Notes: generated from the sequence alone by a model not told the origin. Shown: positions 45,240 to 54,742, counted from the stretch's first letter. The stretch is 64,000 nt of DNA from Massilia sp. BJB1822 (GCF_013369485.1 NZ_JABWEB010000001.1:744001-808000), one strand, 5' to 3'. Made by a program: numbers and translations.

Positions 45240-45956
45240 ATGCAAACCACAGAACTCGATCCGACCCTGAGCCAGACCCTGGCCGCCGCCCGTGAACCGG
45301 GCCTGACCCTGGTCATCGGCAACAAGAATTATTCGAGCTGGTCGATGCGGCCCTGGGTGGCCCTGGTCGCCTTTGCCATTCCCTTCAACGAGGTGCGCGT
45401 GTTGCTCGACCAGCCGGACACTTCGAGCAAGATCGCCGACTATTGCGCCAGCGGCCGCGTGCCGGTGCTGCTGGCGGGCGAGATGACGATCTGGGACAGC
45501 CTGGCCATCTGCGAATACCTGGCCGAGCAATTCCCCGACAAGCATCTGTGGCCGCAGGACGTGGCGGCGCGCGCCATGGCGCGTTCGGTGTGCGCGGAAA
45601 TGCACTCGAGCTTCGCCAGCCTGCGCAGCACGATGGCGATGAATATCAAGGGCAGTTATCCGGGCAAGGGCCGCACGCCGGCCACCCAGGCCGATATCGG
45701 CCGCATCAGCGAAATCTGGGAAGAGTGCCTGAGCCGCTTTGGCCACAACCATTTCCTGTTCGGCGAATTCTCGCTGGCCGACGCCTTCTTCGCGCCGGTG
45801 GTGACGCGCTTCAAGACGTACGGCGTGAGCCTGCCGCCCGCGCTGTCGGCTTACTGTGCGCGCGTGCTGGCCCATCCGGCCGTGGCGCGTTGGGTGGACG
45901 AAGCCCTGGCCGAAACCGAAAGCGCCCCGCTGCACGACGCGGAGATGCCGGATTGA
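45240..45956 (+). CDS. Glutathione S-transferase family protein
   Basis: A 238-residue GST. The thioredoxin-like N-terminal domain includes LVIGNKNYSSWSMRPWVALVA with the catalytic serine region, and the GRVPVLLAGEMTIWDSLAICEYLAE motif (cis-Pro, glutathione gamma-Glu site). A helical C-terminal domain follows. I prefer the second of two adjacent ATGs because the AGGA site lies 5 nt before it; the ATG at 45237 is the alternative. The end overlaps cca by 4 nt. Confidence 0.9.
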   Translation: MQTTELDPTLSQTLAAAREPGLTLVIGNKNYSSWSMRPWVALVAFAIPFNEVRVLLDQPDTSSKIADYCASGRVPVLLAGEMTIWDSLAICEYLAEQFPDKHLWPQDVAARAMARSVCAEMHSSFASLRSTMAMNIKGSYPGKGRTPATQADIGRISEIWEECLSRFGHNHFLFGEFSLADAFFAPVVTRFKTYGVSLPPALSAYCARVLAHPAVARWVDEALAETESAPLHDAEMPD

Positions 45957-47185
45957 AGACTTATGTTGTCGGCGGGGCCGTGCGCGATGCGCTGCTTGGC
46001 CTGCCTGTAAAAGACCACGACCATGTAGTGGTGGGCGCCACCCCGGACGAGATGCTGCAGCAGGGCTTCCGTCCGGTGGGCAAGGATTTTCCGGTTTTCC
46101 TGCATCCGCAGACGCAGGAGGAGTATGCGCTGGCGCGCACCGAGCGCAAGACCGCGCCTGGCTACAAGGGCTTTGTCTTCCACACCGCGCCCGATGTCAC
46201 GCTGGAGGACGACCTGGTGCGGCGCGACCTGACCATCAACGCCATCGCCCGCGCCGACGATGGCGCGCTGACCGATCCCTTCAACGGCCAGCAGGATATC
46301 CGCGACCACATCTTCCGTCATGTCTCGGACGCCTTTGCCGAAGACCCGGTGCGCATTCTGCGCGTGGCCCGCTTTGCCGCGCGCTATCCGGAGTTCCGCG
46401 TCGCGCCGGAAACCAATGCGCTGATGCGCAAGATGGTGGACGAGGGCGAAGTCGATGCCCTGGTGGCCGAGCGCGTCTGGCAGGAACTGTCGCGCGGCCT
46501 GATGGAGCAGAAGCCCTCGCGCATGCTGCAGGTGCTGCGCGACTGCGGCGCGCTGGCGCGCATCGTGCCCGAACTGGACCGCCTGTGGGGCGTGCCGCAG
46601 CCGGAAAAGCACCATCCCGAAATCGACACCGGCATCCATATGCAGCAGGTGGTGGACTATGCCGCCGCGCAGAACCATGAGCTGCCGGTGCGTTTCGCGG
46701 CCCTGCTGCACGATCTGGGCAAGGGCGTCACACCGTCCGAGCAATGGCCGGCCCACCATGGCCACGAAGGCATGGGCGTGGAACTGGTGCAGCAAGTCTG
46801 CCAGCGCCTGAAAGCGCCGGTCGAATGCCGCGACCTGGCCGTGATGACGGCGCGCGAGCATGGCAATGTGGCGCGCGCGCTGGAGCTGCGGCCGAATACC
46901 ATCGTCAAGCTGCTGGAGCGCTGCGACGGCTTCCGCAAGCCGGCCCGCTTCAGCCAATTGCTGCTGGCCGCGCAATGCGATGCGCGCGGCCGCGAAGGGC
47001 AGGGCGTCAGCTTCCGCGACGCGCCCTATCCTCAACTGGCGTATCTGGAAAAAGCCCTGGCCGCCGCGCGCGGCGTGAATGCCGGTGAAGTCGCCCAGCG
47101 CTGCAGCGAACCTGCGCGCATTCCGGAGATGGTGCATGGCGCCCGCGTCGCCGCGGTCAGCGCGGCGCTGGCCGGCGGCGCCTAG
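45953..47185 (+). CDS. cca: CCA-adding tRNA nucleotidyltransferase with HD domain
   Basis: Adds or repairs the 3' CCA of tRNA; 410 residues. It opens KTYVVGGAVRDALLGLPVKDHDHVVVG, with the GGxxR and catalytic DxD (KDHDHVV) motifs, then DLTINAIA and RFAARYPEF. The HD phosphohydrolase domain shows ALLHDLGKG and HHGHEGMG at about residues 255-285. The TTG at 45953 overlaps the GST stop by 4 nt and is needed to keep the family opening; the much longer in-frame ORF upstream is not conserved. The class II bacterial fusion with HD is typical of betaproteobacteria. Confidence 0.95.
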   Translation: MKTYVVGGAVRDALLGLPVKDHDHVVVGATPDEMLQQGFRPVGKDFPVFLHPQTQEEYALARTERKTAPGYKGFVFHTAPDVTLEDDLVRRDLTINAIARADDGALTDPFNGQQDIRDHIFRHVSDAFAEDPVRILRVARFAARYPEFRVAPETNALMRKMVDEGEVDALVAERVWQELSRGLMEQKPSRMLQVLRDCGALARIVPELDRLWGVPQPEKHHPEIDTGIHMQQVVDYAAAQNHELPVRFAALLHDLGKGVTPSEQWPAHHGHEGMGVELVQQVCQRLKAPVECRDLAVMTAREHGNVARALELRPNTIVKLLERCDGFRKPARFSQLLLAAQCDARGREGQGVSFRDAPYPQLAYLEKALAAARGVNAGEVAQRCSEPARIPEMVHGARVAAVSAALAGGA

Positions 47186-47763
47186 AAGTTCAGCTCAAGG
47201 ATGGCAGCGCATTTGTCCCGGTAGCTCACGCTGATGCGCTGCTCGCTGCGGCCGGGGGCAAGGCAGGGATGGAGCACGTCCTTGTATGCCGGCGGCGCGC
47301 TGCTGGCGCCTGGCGGCAGATAGCTCATATTCACTCCCGTCACCGTGCCTTCTCCCAGCACCTCGGCCAGCTCGCCCGCGCTCAGGCAGCTCTTCCTGGC
47401 CGGGAATTCCAGCAGGATGCGGCCGCTGGGCAAGCCGGTTTTCCTGCTCTCGCCGATCGCGGCCAGCAGGATGGTGGCGCTTCTGACGCGCGGCTGGTGC
47501 AGCGTATAGCGGCAGTAATTGTGATGCAGCCCGGTTTCCTCGCAGCTGCCCATTTCGTAGGTGAGCTTGAAGGCCTTGGCCAGATGCTCGATGGTGGCGC
47601 TTTGCGGCGTGCGCACGAAACTGGTCAGGGCGCGCACCTGGTCCAGGGCGATGCTGTTGGCGCTGGCAGCCGTACTAGGGCGGAAGTCGGCCGCCTGGGC
47701 CGGCGCGCCCATGCTGACGACAAGGGCGGCGCTTAGAAGGAGGATGGAAGGGGCAACTGGCAT
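47182..47763 (-). CDS. Secreted protein of unknown function
   Basis: A 193-residue protein with a signal peptide (VAPSILLLSAALVVSMGAPAQA), then a basic beta-rich chain with four cysteines (CEETG, NYCRY, KSCLSAGEL, HPCLAPG plus a fifth in DKCAAILELNF). No known domain is recognised. The stop overlaps that of cca by 4 nt on the opposite strand, so the two genes converge. It could be a periplasmic or outer-envelope protein with disulfide bonds. No neighbour gives a clue. Confidence 0.7.
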   Translation of the reverse strand: MPVAPSILLLSAALVVSMGAPAQAADFRPSTAASANSIALDQVRALTSFVRTPQSATIEHLAKAFKLTYEMGSCEETGLHHNYCRYTLHQPRVRSATILLAAIGESRKTGLPSGRILLEFPARKSCLSAGELAEVLGEGTVTGVNMSYLPPGASSAPPAYKDVLHPCLAPGRSEQRISVSYRDKCAAILELNF

Positions 47764-47975
47764 GGGCGGATATGGGATAGTGTTTATAACAATATATCAC
47801 TGTCCGCCGCAGCAAAATTGATCCGCTTGAAGAAGGGCCGGTGCGGCGCTGGCCATTTGGTTTTCTGCAAGTTAAGCTCCCATCTCCGGCCGCCTCGGTT
47901 ATAGTATGGGCGAAGGTAGAGTGGGCTGGGTGGCGCAAGCTTTGGTGCTCAGACAATGGCAGAAAAAGGGATCAA

Positions 47976-48653
47976 GTGAGCGGGCTGAATCTATTTGGCA
48001 ATCCGCTGCGCCGCTGGTTCGGCGGCTCGCAGCGCGAAACGGTGCCGGTGAAGGAATTGCGCGAGCGCGACCGGCGCCGCATGCTCAAGCATTTTCTGGC
48101 GCTGGAAAAGAGCGACCGCCTGCTGCGCTTCGGCTCCCAGCTGCCGGACGAGCAGGTCACGAAATACGTCAACGGCATCGACTTCGGGCGCGACCTGGTG
48201 TTTGGCGTCTACAACCGCGTCTTCAAGCTGGTGGCCGTCGGCCATCTGGCTTTCGCGCCGAAAGAACCGTCCAAGAGCGGCGTGACGGACAAGGAGCAGG
48301 TGGCCGAATTCGGCGTCTCGGTGCTGAAGACGGCGCGCGGCCTGGGCATCGGCTCCAAGCTGTTCGAGCGCGCCAATATCGCCTGCCGCAACAACGATGT
48401 GGATACGCTGTACATGCACTGCCTGTCGTCCAACCAGACCATGATGCACATCGCGAAAAAGGCCGGCATGCAGATTCACCGCGACTACGGCGAAGCCGAC
48501 GCCTATCTGAAGCTGCCCCCGGCCGATCCGGCCAGCGTGCTGCAGGAAGCCATGCAGGAGCAGCTCGCCACCATCGACTACGCCCTCAAAGCCAATGTGC
48601 GCGCCGCCGCCAAGCTGTTCGACAAGCTGCCCGGCCATAAGCCGGACAATTAA
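47976..48653 (+). CDS. GNAT-family N-acetyltransferase
   Basis: A 225-residue acetyltransferase. The acetyl-CoA loop is seen in KTARGLGIGSKLFERANI, followed by NNDVDTLYMHCLSSNQTMMHIAKKAGM, the usual C-terminal half of the GNAT fold. A basic N-terminal region (about residues 1-35) and a helical tail (about 180-225) extend it. Substrate is unknown. The GTG at 47976 is the start giving the family length; the upstream ORF is not conserved. A TATAGT box at 47900-47905 could be its -10. Confidence 0.87.
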   Translation: MSGLNLFGNPLRRWFGGSQRETVPVKELRERDRRRMLKHFLALEKSDRLLRFGSQLPDEQVTKYVNGIDFGRDLVFGVYNRVFKLVAVGHLAFAPKEPSKSGVTDKEQVAEFGVSVLKTARGLGIGSKLFERANIACRNNDVDTLYMHCLSSNQTMMHIAKKAGMQIHRDYGEADAYLKLPPADPASVLQEAMQEQLATIDYALKANVRAAAKLFDKLPGHKPDN

Positions 48654-48776
48654 TCCTCGCCTTCGTGTTTCGCGCAATGTGATGGATTTTTTGCGCTAGA
48701 CTGAAACCTAAATGGACAGGGAGTGCCCGGTCGGCGTCAATGCCTCGGTGGGTGCATCGGGGCGTTTCGCTACAAG

Positions 48777-49193
48777 TCAATCGGTCCTGCGTTGGCCGAT
48801 TTCCAGTTCCTGTTCGTGGCAGTAGAACAGCACGGTCTGATCGAGGTTGTGCAAGATGATGGCATCGTCGCGGCCGGGAAAGAAGAGCTGGTCCCAGCTG
48901 GCGAGAAATTGCGCGGCGGGGACCACGCAGACTTCATCGTCGCCGAAGACGATCTGCACGCTGCCGGCGGCCGAAAGCCGGGCCGCCAGCCAGGCGCGGG
49001 CGACGGTGCGGCTGGCGATCCGGTGCTGTTCGATCTGCTCGACGGTGGCGCCATTCAGGCCATAGCGCTGGGGATGGGCATATTGCAGCGCATAGTCGTA
49101 GGCCCGCCGCGCATGCTCGGCGTCCAGCCAGCGGGCCTGCAGCTGCAGTTCGGCGAATTCGGCGGGGCGGTAGCTGTGCGCGGGAGCGGACAT
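48777..49193 (-). CDS. Uncharacterised protein in the lrp transcription unit
   Basis: A 138-residue soluble protein with no recognised domain. It has a predominantly alpha/beta composition (IIFGDDEVCVVP-like and LHNLDQTVLFYCHEQELEIGQ), four or so aromatic clusters, and two cysteines. Its ATG lies 5 nt after the lrp stop, so they are probably cotranscribed. It might be a regulatory or stress protein; there is no evidence for a specific role. The first ~66 residues of the longer ORF lie inside lrp and are not coding. Confidence 0.65.
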   Translation of the reverse strand: MSAPAHSYRPAEFAELQLQARWLDAEHARRAYDYALQYAHPQRYGLNGATVEQIEQHRIASRTVARAWLAARLSAAGSVQIVFGDDEVCVVPAAQFLASWDQLFFPGRDDAIILHNLDQTVLFYCHEQELEIGQRRTD

Positions 49194-49198
49194 GCCGC

Positions 49199-49720
49199 TT
49201 ACACCAGCGGCAGCGCTGTCGTGTCCTTGATGCGCTGCAGGGCGAAGCTCGATTTCACGTCCAGCACGGCCGGGTGGCGCAGCAGGGTGGCCATCATGAA
49301 GCGCGAGAAGTGGTCCATGTCTTCCACGTGCACGCGTAGCAGATAATCCATCTCGCCCGTCATCGCGTAGCAGGCCACCACTTCCGGCCACTGCTCGACG
49401 GCGACGGCGAAGTCGGCGCGCGGCGAGGCGGCCGTCGGGTTCACGCCAAGGGCGCGCGCATTGCTGTGGGCGGCCGCGTCGCTGTGCTTTTCCAGGCGCA
49501 CATTCACATAGGCCAGCAGGCCCAGGCCGATCTTGTCCGGGTCCAGCAGAGCCACGTATTGGCGGATCACGCCTTCCTCTTCCAGGCGCTTGATGCGGCG
49601 CAGACAGGGGGAGGGCGAGAGGTTCACTTGCTCGGCCACATCCTGGTTAGAAAGACGTCCATCTCCTTGCAAAATAGACAAAATTTTACGGTCGGTTTTG
49701 TCCAACGCAATCTTGGTCAT
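49199..49720 (-). CDS. Lrp/AsnC-family transcriptional regulator
   Basis: A 173-residue regulator. The N-terminal winged HTH reads ALDKTDRKILSILQGDGRLSNQDVAEQVNLSPSPCLRRIKRLEEEGVI, followed by the RAM effector domain with GLLAYVNVRLEK and AMTGEMDYLLRVHVEDMDHFSRF. It is divergent from hpd and IOR and probably controls them or responds to aromatic amino acids. The ATG at 49720 gives the family's normal start. The 126-nt divergent region likely holds its operator. Confidence 0.92.
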   Translation of the reverse strand: MTKIALDKTDRKILSILQGDGRLSNQDVAEQVNLSPSPCLRRIKRLEEEGVIRQYVALLDPDKIGLGLLAYVNVRLEKHSDAAAHSNARALGVNPTAASPRADFAVAVEQWPEVVACYAMTGEMDYLLRVHVEDMDHFSRFMMATLLRHPAVLDVKSSFALQRIKDTTALPLV

Positions 49721-49846
49721 GAATTCCTCATTTAAACAGTATTTTCGCAATATTATTGCTCAAGTCCGGGTGGCACGGGAAATGTTTGCAATTTAATGCC
49801 GCCCTTCGGGGTCTATACTGTGCGTCATTCTGATAAGGAGACACGC

Positions 49847-50968
49847 ATGAAATTCACACCCTGGGAGAACCCGATGGGTACGGACGGCTTCGAGTTCGTC
49901 GAATACGCCGCCCCCGATCCGAAAGCCCTTGGCGCCCTGTTCGAGAGCATGGGCTTCACCGCCATCGCCCGTCACCGCCACAAGGACGTGACCCTGTATC
50001 GCCAAGGCGATATCAATTTCATCATCAACGCCGAGAAGGATTCCTTTGCCCAGCGCTTCGCGCGCCAGCATGGTCCTTCCGTCTGCGCCATCGCCATCCG
50101 CGTCAACGACGCTGCCTACGCCTACCAGCGCGCGCTGGAACTGGGCGCCTGGGGCTTCGATAACAAGACCGGTCCGATGGAGCTGAACATCCCCGCCATC
50201 AAGGGCGTGGGCGATTCCCTGCTGTACCTGGTGGACCGCTGGCGCGGCAAGAACAAGGATGCGGCGCCTGGCAGCATCGGCGACATCAGCATCTACGACG
50301 CCGACTTCGTCGCCATTCCCGGCGCCGAAGCCAATCCGGTCGGCAAAGGCCTGACCTATATCGACCACCTGACCCACAACGTCTACCGTGGCCGCATGAA
50401 GGAATGGGCTGACTTCTACGAGCGCCTGTTCAACTTCCGCGAAGTGCGCTACTTCGACATCGAGGGCAAGCTGACCGGCCTGAAATCGAAGGCCATGACT
50501 TCGCCCTGCGGCAAGATCCGCATTCCGATCAACGAATCGTCGGACGACAAGTCGCAGATCGCCGAGTACCTGAACGAATACCACGGCGAAGGCATCCAGC
50601 ACATCGCGCTGGGCACCGACGACGTGTACGCCACCGTGCAAGGCCTGCGCGACAACGGCATCATCTTCCAGGACACCATCGAGACTTACTACGAGCTGGT
50701 GAACCGCCGCCTGCCTAACCACGGCGAGCAGCTGGAAGAACTGCGCCGCCTGCGCATCCTGATCGATGGCCGCAGCGCCGAGAACGAGCGCGAGCTGCTG
50801 CTGCAGATCTTCACGCAGAACGTGATCGGCCCGATCTTCTTCGAAATCATCCAGCGCAAGGGCGACCAGGGCTTCGGCGAAGGCAACTTCCGCGCCCTGT
50901 TCGAATCGATCGAACTGGATCAGATCCGCCGCGGCGTACTGGAAGATCCAAGCAAGACCGCAGCATAA
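49847..50968 (+). CDS. hpd: 4-hydroxyphenylpyruvate dioxygenase
   Basis: Fe(II) enzyme that turns 4-hydroxyphenylpyruvate into homogentisate in tyrosine breakdown, 373 residues. The two-domain VOC fold has iron ligands seen as YIDHLTHNV (His), GIQHIALGTDD (His) and GPIFFEIIQRKG (Glu). It is divergent from an lrp gene. A TATACT box at 49814-49819 and an AAGGAG ribosome site precede it. The indolepyruvate oxidoreductase gene follows 148 nt later, which suggests an aromatic 2-oxo acid group. Confidence 0.96.
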   Translation: MKFTPWENPMGTDGFEFVEYAAPDPKALGALFESMGFTAIARHRHKDVTLYRQGDINFIINAEKDSFAQRFARQHGPSVCAIAIRVNDAAYAYQRALELGAWGFDNKTGPMELNIPAIKGVGDSLLYLVDRWRGKNKDAAPGSIGDISIYDADFVAIPGAEANPVGKGLTYIDHLTHNVYRGRMKEWADFYERLFNFREVRYFDIEGKLTGLKSKAMTSPCGKIRIPINESSDDKSQIAEYLNEYHGEGIQHIALGTDDVYATVQGLRDNGIIFQDTIETYYELVNRRLPNHGEQLEELRRLRILIDGRSAENERELLLQIFTQNVIGPIFFEIIQRKGDQGFGEGNFRALFESIELDQIRRGVLEDPSKTAA

Positions 50969-51050
50969 TCATCCGATTCCCGGAGAGCTGCCAGGGACCG
51001 CCGCATAGAACGGTGGCCGTGGCGTAAAGGGTTCCGGGGATACAGAGAGC

Positions 51051-51086
51051 AAGCCGGCAGTCCCGCGTCAGACGGGGCGCCGGCTT
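51051..51086 (+). repeat. Inverted repeat in the leader of the IOR gene
   Basis: AAGCCGGC and GCCGGCTT flank a 20-nt loop rich in C and G. It lies between hpd and the IOR gene, about 30 nt before its ATG, and could be the terminator or attenuator for one of them. No T run follows. Confidence 0.4.
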
Positions 51087-51116
51087 GAGCAGTTTGTAGA
51101 ATATTGGAGACACACA

Positions 51117-54100
51117 ATGAATGCACCAGCCAAGAGCTCGCTGCTCGGTACGCCCGCGCACGAGATCTCGCTAGACGACAAGTGGACGCTGGAACGCGGC
51201 CGCGCTTTCATGACCGGCACGCAGGCCCTGATCCGGCTACCCATGCTACAGCGCGAGCGCGACCTGAAAGCGGGATTGAACACCGCCGGCTATATCACCG
51301 GTTACCGCGGTTCTCCCGTCACCAGCGTGGACCAGACGGCCATGAAGGCCCGCAAATATCTGGAAGCCCACCACGTTAAATTCCACCCCGGCATGAACGA
51401 AGACCTGGCCGCAACGGCAGTCTGGGGTACGCAGCAAACCAATCTTTTCCCTGACGCGAAATACGACGGCGTCTTCTCCATGTGGTATGGCAAAGGCCCG
51501 GGCGTGGACCGCTGCGGCGACGTTTTCAAGCACGCGAATAACGCCGGCTCGTCCAGGCACGGCGGCGTGCTGGTGCTGGCCGGCGACGACCATGCCGCCA
51601 AATCCTCGTCCACCGCCCACCAGTCCGACCATATCCTGAACGCCTGCGGCATTCCGGTGCTGTATCCGTCCTCGGTGCAGGAATACATCGACTACGGCCT
51701 GCACGCCTGGGCCATGAGCCGCTACACCGGCCTGTGGGTGTCGATGAAATGCGTGACCGACATCATCGAGTCGGGCGCCGTGGTGGACTTCGATCCCGAC
51801 CGCGTGCAGATCGCCATGCCGGACGATTTCGAGCTGCCCGAAGGCGGCCTGAATATCCGCTGGCCGGACACGGTGCTGGACATGGAAGTGCGCATGAACA
51901 GCTACAAGTGGTACGCGGCCCTGGCCTATGTGCGCGCCAATAAGCTCAACAAGATCATCTGGGACAGCCCGAAGGCGCGCATCGGCATCATCACCGCCGG
52001 CAAGTCCTATCTGGACACGCGCCAGGCGCTGGCCGACCTGGGCATCGACGAGCAGGCTGCCGCCGATATCGGCATCCGCCTGTACAAGATCGGCATGACC
52101 TGGCCGCTGGAAGCGGAAGGCGTGCACAACTTCGCGCGCGGCCTGGACGAAATCCTGGTGGTGGAAGAGAAGCGCCAGATCCTCGAATACGCCTTGAAGG
52201 AAGAGCTATACAACCTGCCGGACGGCGAGCGTCCGCGCGTGGTCGGAAAATTCGACGACACCGGCGAATGGTCGAACAAGCACCGCAGCGGCCACGGCGA
52301 CTGGCTGCTGCCGGCCACCTATGAACTGAGCCCGGCGCAGATCGCGCGCGCCATCGCCAGCCGCATCGCCCATTACTGCGACGGCCATCCGGTGGCGGCG
52401 CGCGTGAAAGAGCGCATCGCCTATCTGGAAGCGAAGGAGCTGGTGCTGAAATCGGTGCCGGTGAAAGCCAATCCGCAGACCGACCGCACGCCTTACTTCT
52501 GCTCCGGCTGTCCGCACAACAGCTCGACCAAGGTGCCGGAAGGCTCGCGCGCCATGGCCGGCATCGGCTGCCATTACATGGTGCTGTGGATGGACCGCGA
52601 AACCTCGACCTTCACCCATATGGGCGCGGAAGGCGTGACCTGGGTCGGCCAGGCGCCGTTCACCAACGAGAAGCACGTCTTCACCAACCTGGGCGACGGC
52701 ACCTACTTCCACTCCGGCATCCTGGCCATCCGCGCTGCGGTGGCGGCCAAGGTCAACATCACCTACAAGATCCTGTACAACGACGCGGTGGCCATGACCG
52801 GCGGCCAGAACGTCGACGGCCCGCTCGATCCCGGCATGATTTCGCGCCAGATCGCGGCCGAAGGCGTCAGCCCCATCATCGTCGTCACCGACGATCCCGA
52901 GAAATATCCGGACGATTACGCCTGGGCGGCCGGCGTCACCGTGCGCCACCGTTCCGAACTGATGGACGTGCAGCGCGAGCTGCGCGACAAGCCCGGCGTG
53001 TCGGCCATGATTTACGACCAGACCTGCGCTTCCGAGAAGCGCCGCCGCCGGAAACGCAATGAATACCCTGATCCCGCCAAGCGCGCCTTCATCAACGAAG
53101 CCGTGTGCGAAGGCTGCGGCGACTGCTCGGTGCAGTCCAATTGCCTGTCGGTGGAGCCGCTGGAAACGGAGCTGGGGCGCAAGCGCCAGATCAACCAGTC
53201 CAGCTGCAACAAGGACTTCTCCTGCGTGACCGGCTTCTGCCCGAGCTTCGTCACAGTGGAAGGCGGCGGCCTGAAAAAGCCGAAGAAAGCCGCTGGCGGC
53301 GGCGCCGAAATGCCGGTCCTGCCGGCGCCGGTGCTGCCATCGACCGAGAAGCCCTTCGGCATCCTCGTCACCGGCATCGGCGGCACGGGCGTGGTCACGG
53401 TGGGCCAGATCCTGGCCGTGGCGGCCCACGTCGAAGGCAAGGGCGCCGTGGTGCTGGACATGAGCGGCCTGGCGCAGAAGGGCGGCCCGGTGATGTCGCA
53501 CGTGCGCCTGGCCGATAGCCAGGCCGACCTGCACTCGACCCGCGTCGGCACCGGCAGCGCCGATCTGGTGATCGGCTGCGACCAGATCGTGACCGCCAGC
53601 CGCGACGCGCTGTCGCGCATGGGCGAAGGCCGCACTTACGCCGCCATCAACTCGACCGGCGCCACCACGGCCGCCTTCGTGAAGAACCCGGACTGGCAAT
53701 TCCCCGGCGCGTCTTCGCAGGGCGAGATCGTCAAGGCTTGCGGCGCCGACCGGGTCGACTTCGTTGATGCCGGCCAGATCGCCACCGCCTTGATGGGCGA
53801 CTCCATCGCCACCAATATGTTCATGCTCGGTTACGCCTTCCAGAAAGGTCATGTGCCGCTCAGCGAAGCGGCGCTGATGAAGGCGATCGAGCTGAATAAT
53901 GTGTCGGTGGGCTTCAATAAATCGGCCTTCAACTGGGGCCGTGCCGCCGCCCACGATCTGGCGTCGGTGACGAAGCTGACCACGCCGGCCAAGGTGATCG
54001 AGTTCAAACGCAGCCAGACCCTGGACGAGATCGTGGCCCAGCGCACCGAGCTGCTGGTGGCTTACCAGAACGTGGCCTATGCGCGCCAGTACCAGGACTT

Positions 54101-54695
54101 CGTGGCCGCGGTGCGCGCCGCCGAGGAAAAACTGGGCGGCAAGCCGCTGCGCCTGACCGAGGCCGTGGCGCGCTATCTGTACAAGCTGATGGCCTACAAG
54201 GACGAGTACGAGGTGGCGCGCCTGCACAGCGATCCGGCCTTCCGCGAGAAGATCGCCTCGATGTTCGAAGGCGACTACAAGCTGAAGTTCCACCTGGCGC
54301 CGCCGCTGCTGGCCAAGCATGACAAGGAAGGCCATCTGCTCAAGCAGGAGTTCGGCCCGTGGATGATGAAGGCCTTCCATGTGCTGGCCCGCTTCAAGGG
54401 CTTGCGCGGCACGGCGCTGGATGTCTTCGGCTACACCGCCGAGCGCAAGATGGAGCGCGCCCTGATCGGCGCATACCGCCAGACCGTGTCGGCCCTGCTG
54501 CCCAAGCTGACGGCGGAGAATCTGGCGACGGCGGTGGCCATTGCCCGCATCCCCGAGGATATCCGCGGCTATGGCCATGTGAAGGAGCGCCACCTGAAAG
54601 CGGCCAAGCAGAAGGAGGCGTCCCTGATCGCCAGCTTCAACGCGCCGCCGGCCGCGCCGGCCGTGCCGCCAGGCCCGGCTTCGCACGCCGCCTGA
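51117..54695 (+). CDS. Indolepyruvate ferredoxin oxidoreductase, fused subunits
   Basis: A 1192-residue thiamine diphosphate/iron-sulfur enzyme that oxidatively decarboxylates arylpyruvates to acyl-CoA. It opens with the pyrimidine-binding region and a TPP-binding stretch (FTNLGDGTYFHSGILAIRAA). A CSGCPHNSST motif (about residue 464), two [4Fe-4S]-binding clusters (CEGCGDCSVQSNC about 665-677; CNKDFSCVTGFCPSF about 700), and the gamma-type TGIGGTGVVTVGQILAVAAH (about 755-775) follow. The C-terminal 400 residues have the DUF6537-like domain. It fuses the usual IorA and IorB polypeptides. Next to hpd it likely serves phenylalanine/tyrosine/tryptophan breakdown. Confidence 0.94.
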   Translation: MNAPAKSSLLGTPAHEISLDDKWTLERGRAFMTGTQALIRLPMLQRERDLKAGLNTAGYITGYRGSPVTSVDQTAMKARKYLEAHHVKFHPGMNEDLAATAVWGTQQTNLFPDAKYDGVFSMWYGKGPGVDRCGDVFKHANNAGSSRHGGVLVLAGDDHAAKSSSTAHQSDHILNACGIPVLYPSSVQEYIDYGLHAWAMSRYTGLWVSMKCVTDIIESGAVVDFDPDRVQIAMPDDFELPEGGLNIRWPDTVLDMEVRMNSYKWYAALAYVRANKLNKIIWDSPKARIGIITAGKSYLDTRQALADLGIDEQAAADIGIRLYKIGMTWPLEAEGVHNFARGLDEILVVEEKRQILEYALKEELYNLPDGERPRVVGKFDDTGEWSNKHRSGHGDWLLPATYELSPAQIARAIASRIAHYCDGHPVAARVKERIAYLEAKELVLKSVPVKANPQTDRTPYFCSGCPHNSSTKVPEGSRAMAGIGCHYMVLWMDRETSTFTHMGAEGVTWVGQAPFTNEKHVFTNLGDGTYFHSGILAIRAAVAAKVNITYKILYNDAVAMTGGQNVDGPLDPGMISRQIAAEGVSPIIVVTDDPEKYPDDYAWAAGVTVRHRSELMDVQRELRDKPGVSAMIYDQTCASEKRRRRKRNEYPDPAKRAFINEAVCEGCGDCSVQSNCLSVEPLETELGRKRQINQSSCNKDFSCVTGFCPSFVTVEGGGLKKPKKAAGGGAEMPVLPAPVLPSTEKPFGILVTGIGGTGVVTVGQILAVAAHVEGKGAVVLDMSGLAQKGGPVMSHVRLADSQADLHSTRVGTGSADLVIGCDQIVTASRDALSRMGEGRTYAAINSTGATTAAFVKNPDWQFPGASSQGEIVKACGADRVDFVDAGQIATALMGDSIATNMFMLGYAFQKGHVPLSEAALMKAIELNNVSVGFNKSAFNWGRAAAHDLASVTKLTTPAKVIEFKRSQTLDEIVAQRTELLVAYQNVAYARQYQDFVAAVRAAEEKLGGKPLRLTEAVARYLYKLMAYKDEYEVARLHSDPAFREKIASMFEGDYKLKFHLAPPLLAKHDKEGHLLKQEFGPWMMKAFHVLARFKGLRGTALDVFGYTAERKMERALIGAYRQTVSALLPKLTAENLATAVAIARIPEDIRGYGHVKERHLKAAKQKEASLIASFNAPPAAPAVPPGPASHAA

Positions 54696-54742
54696 CCCCC
54701 CGCGCCGCTTCCGGCGCGCCCGCCCGTGGCATCCGCCACGCC

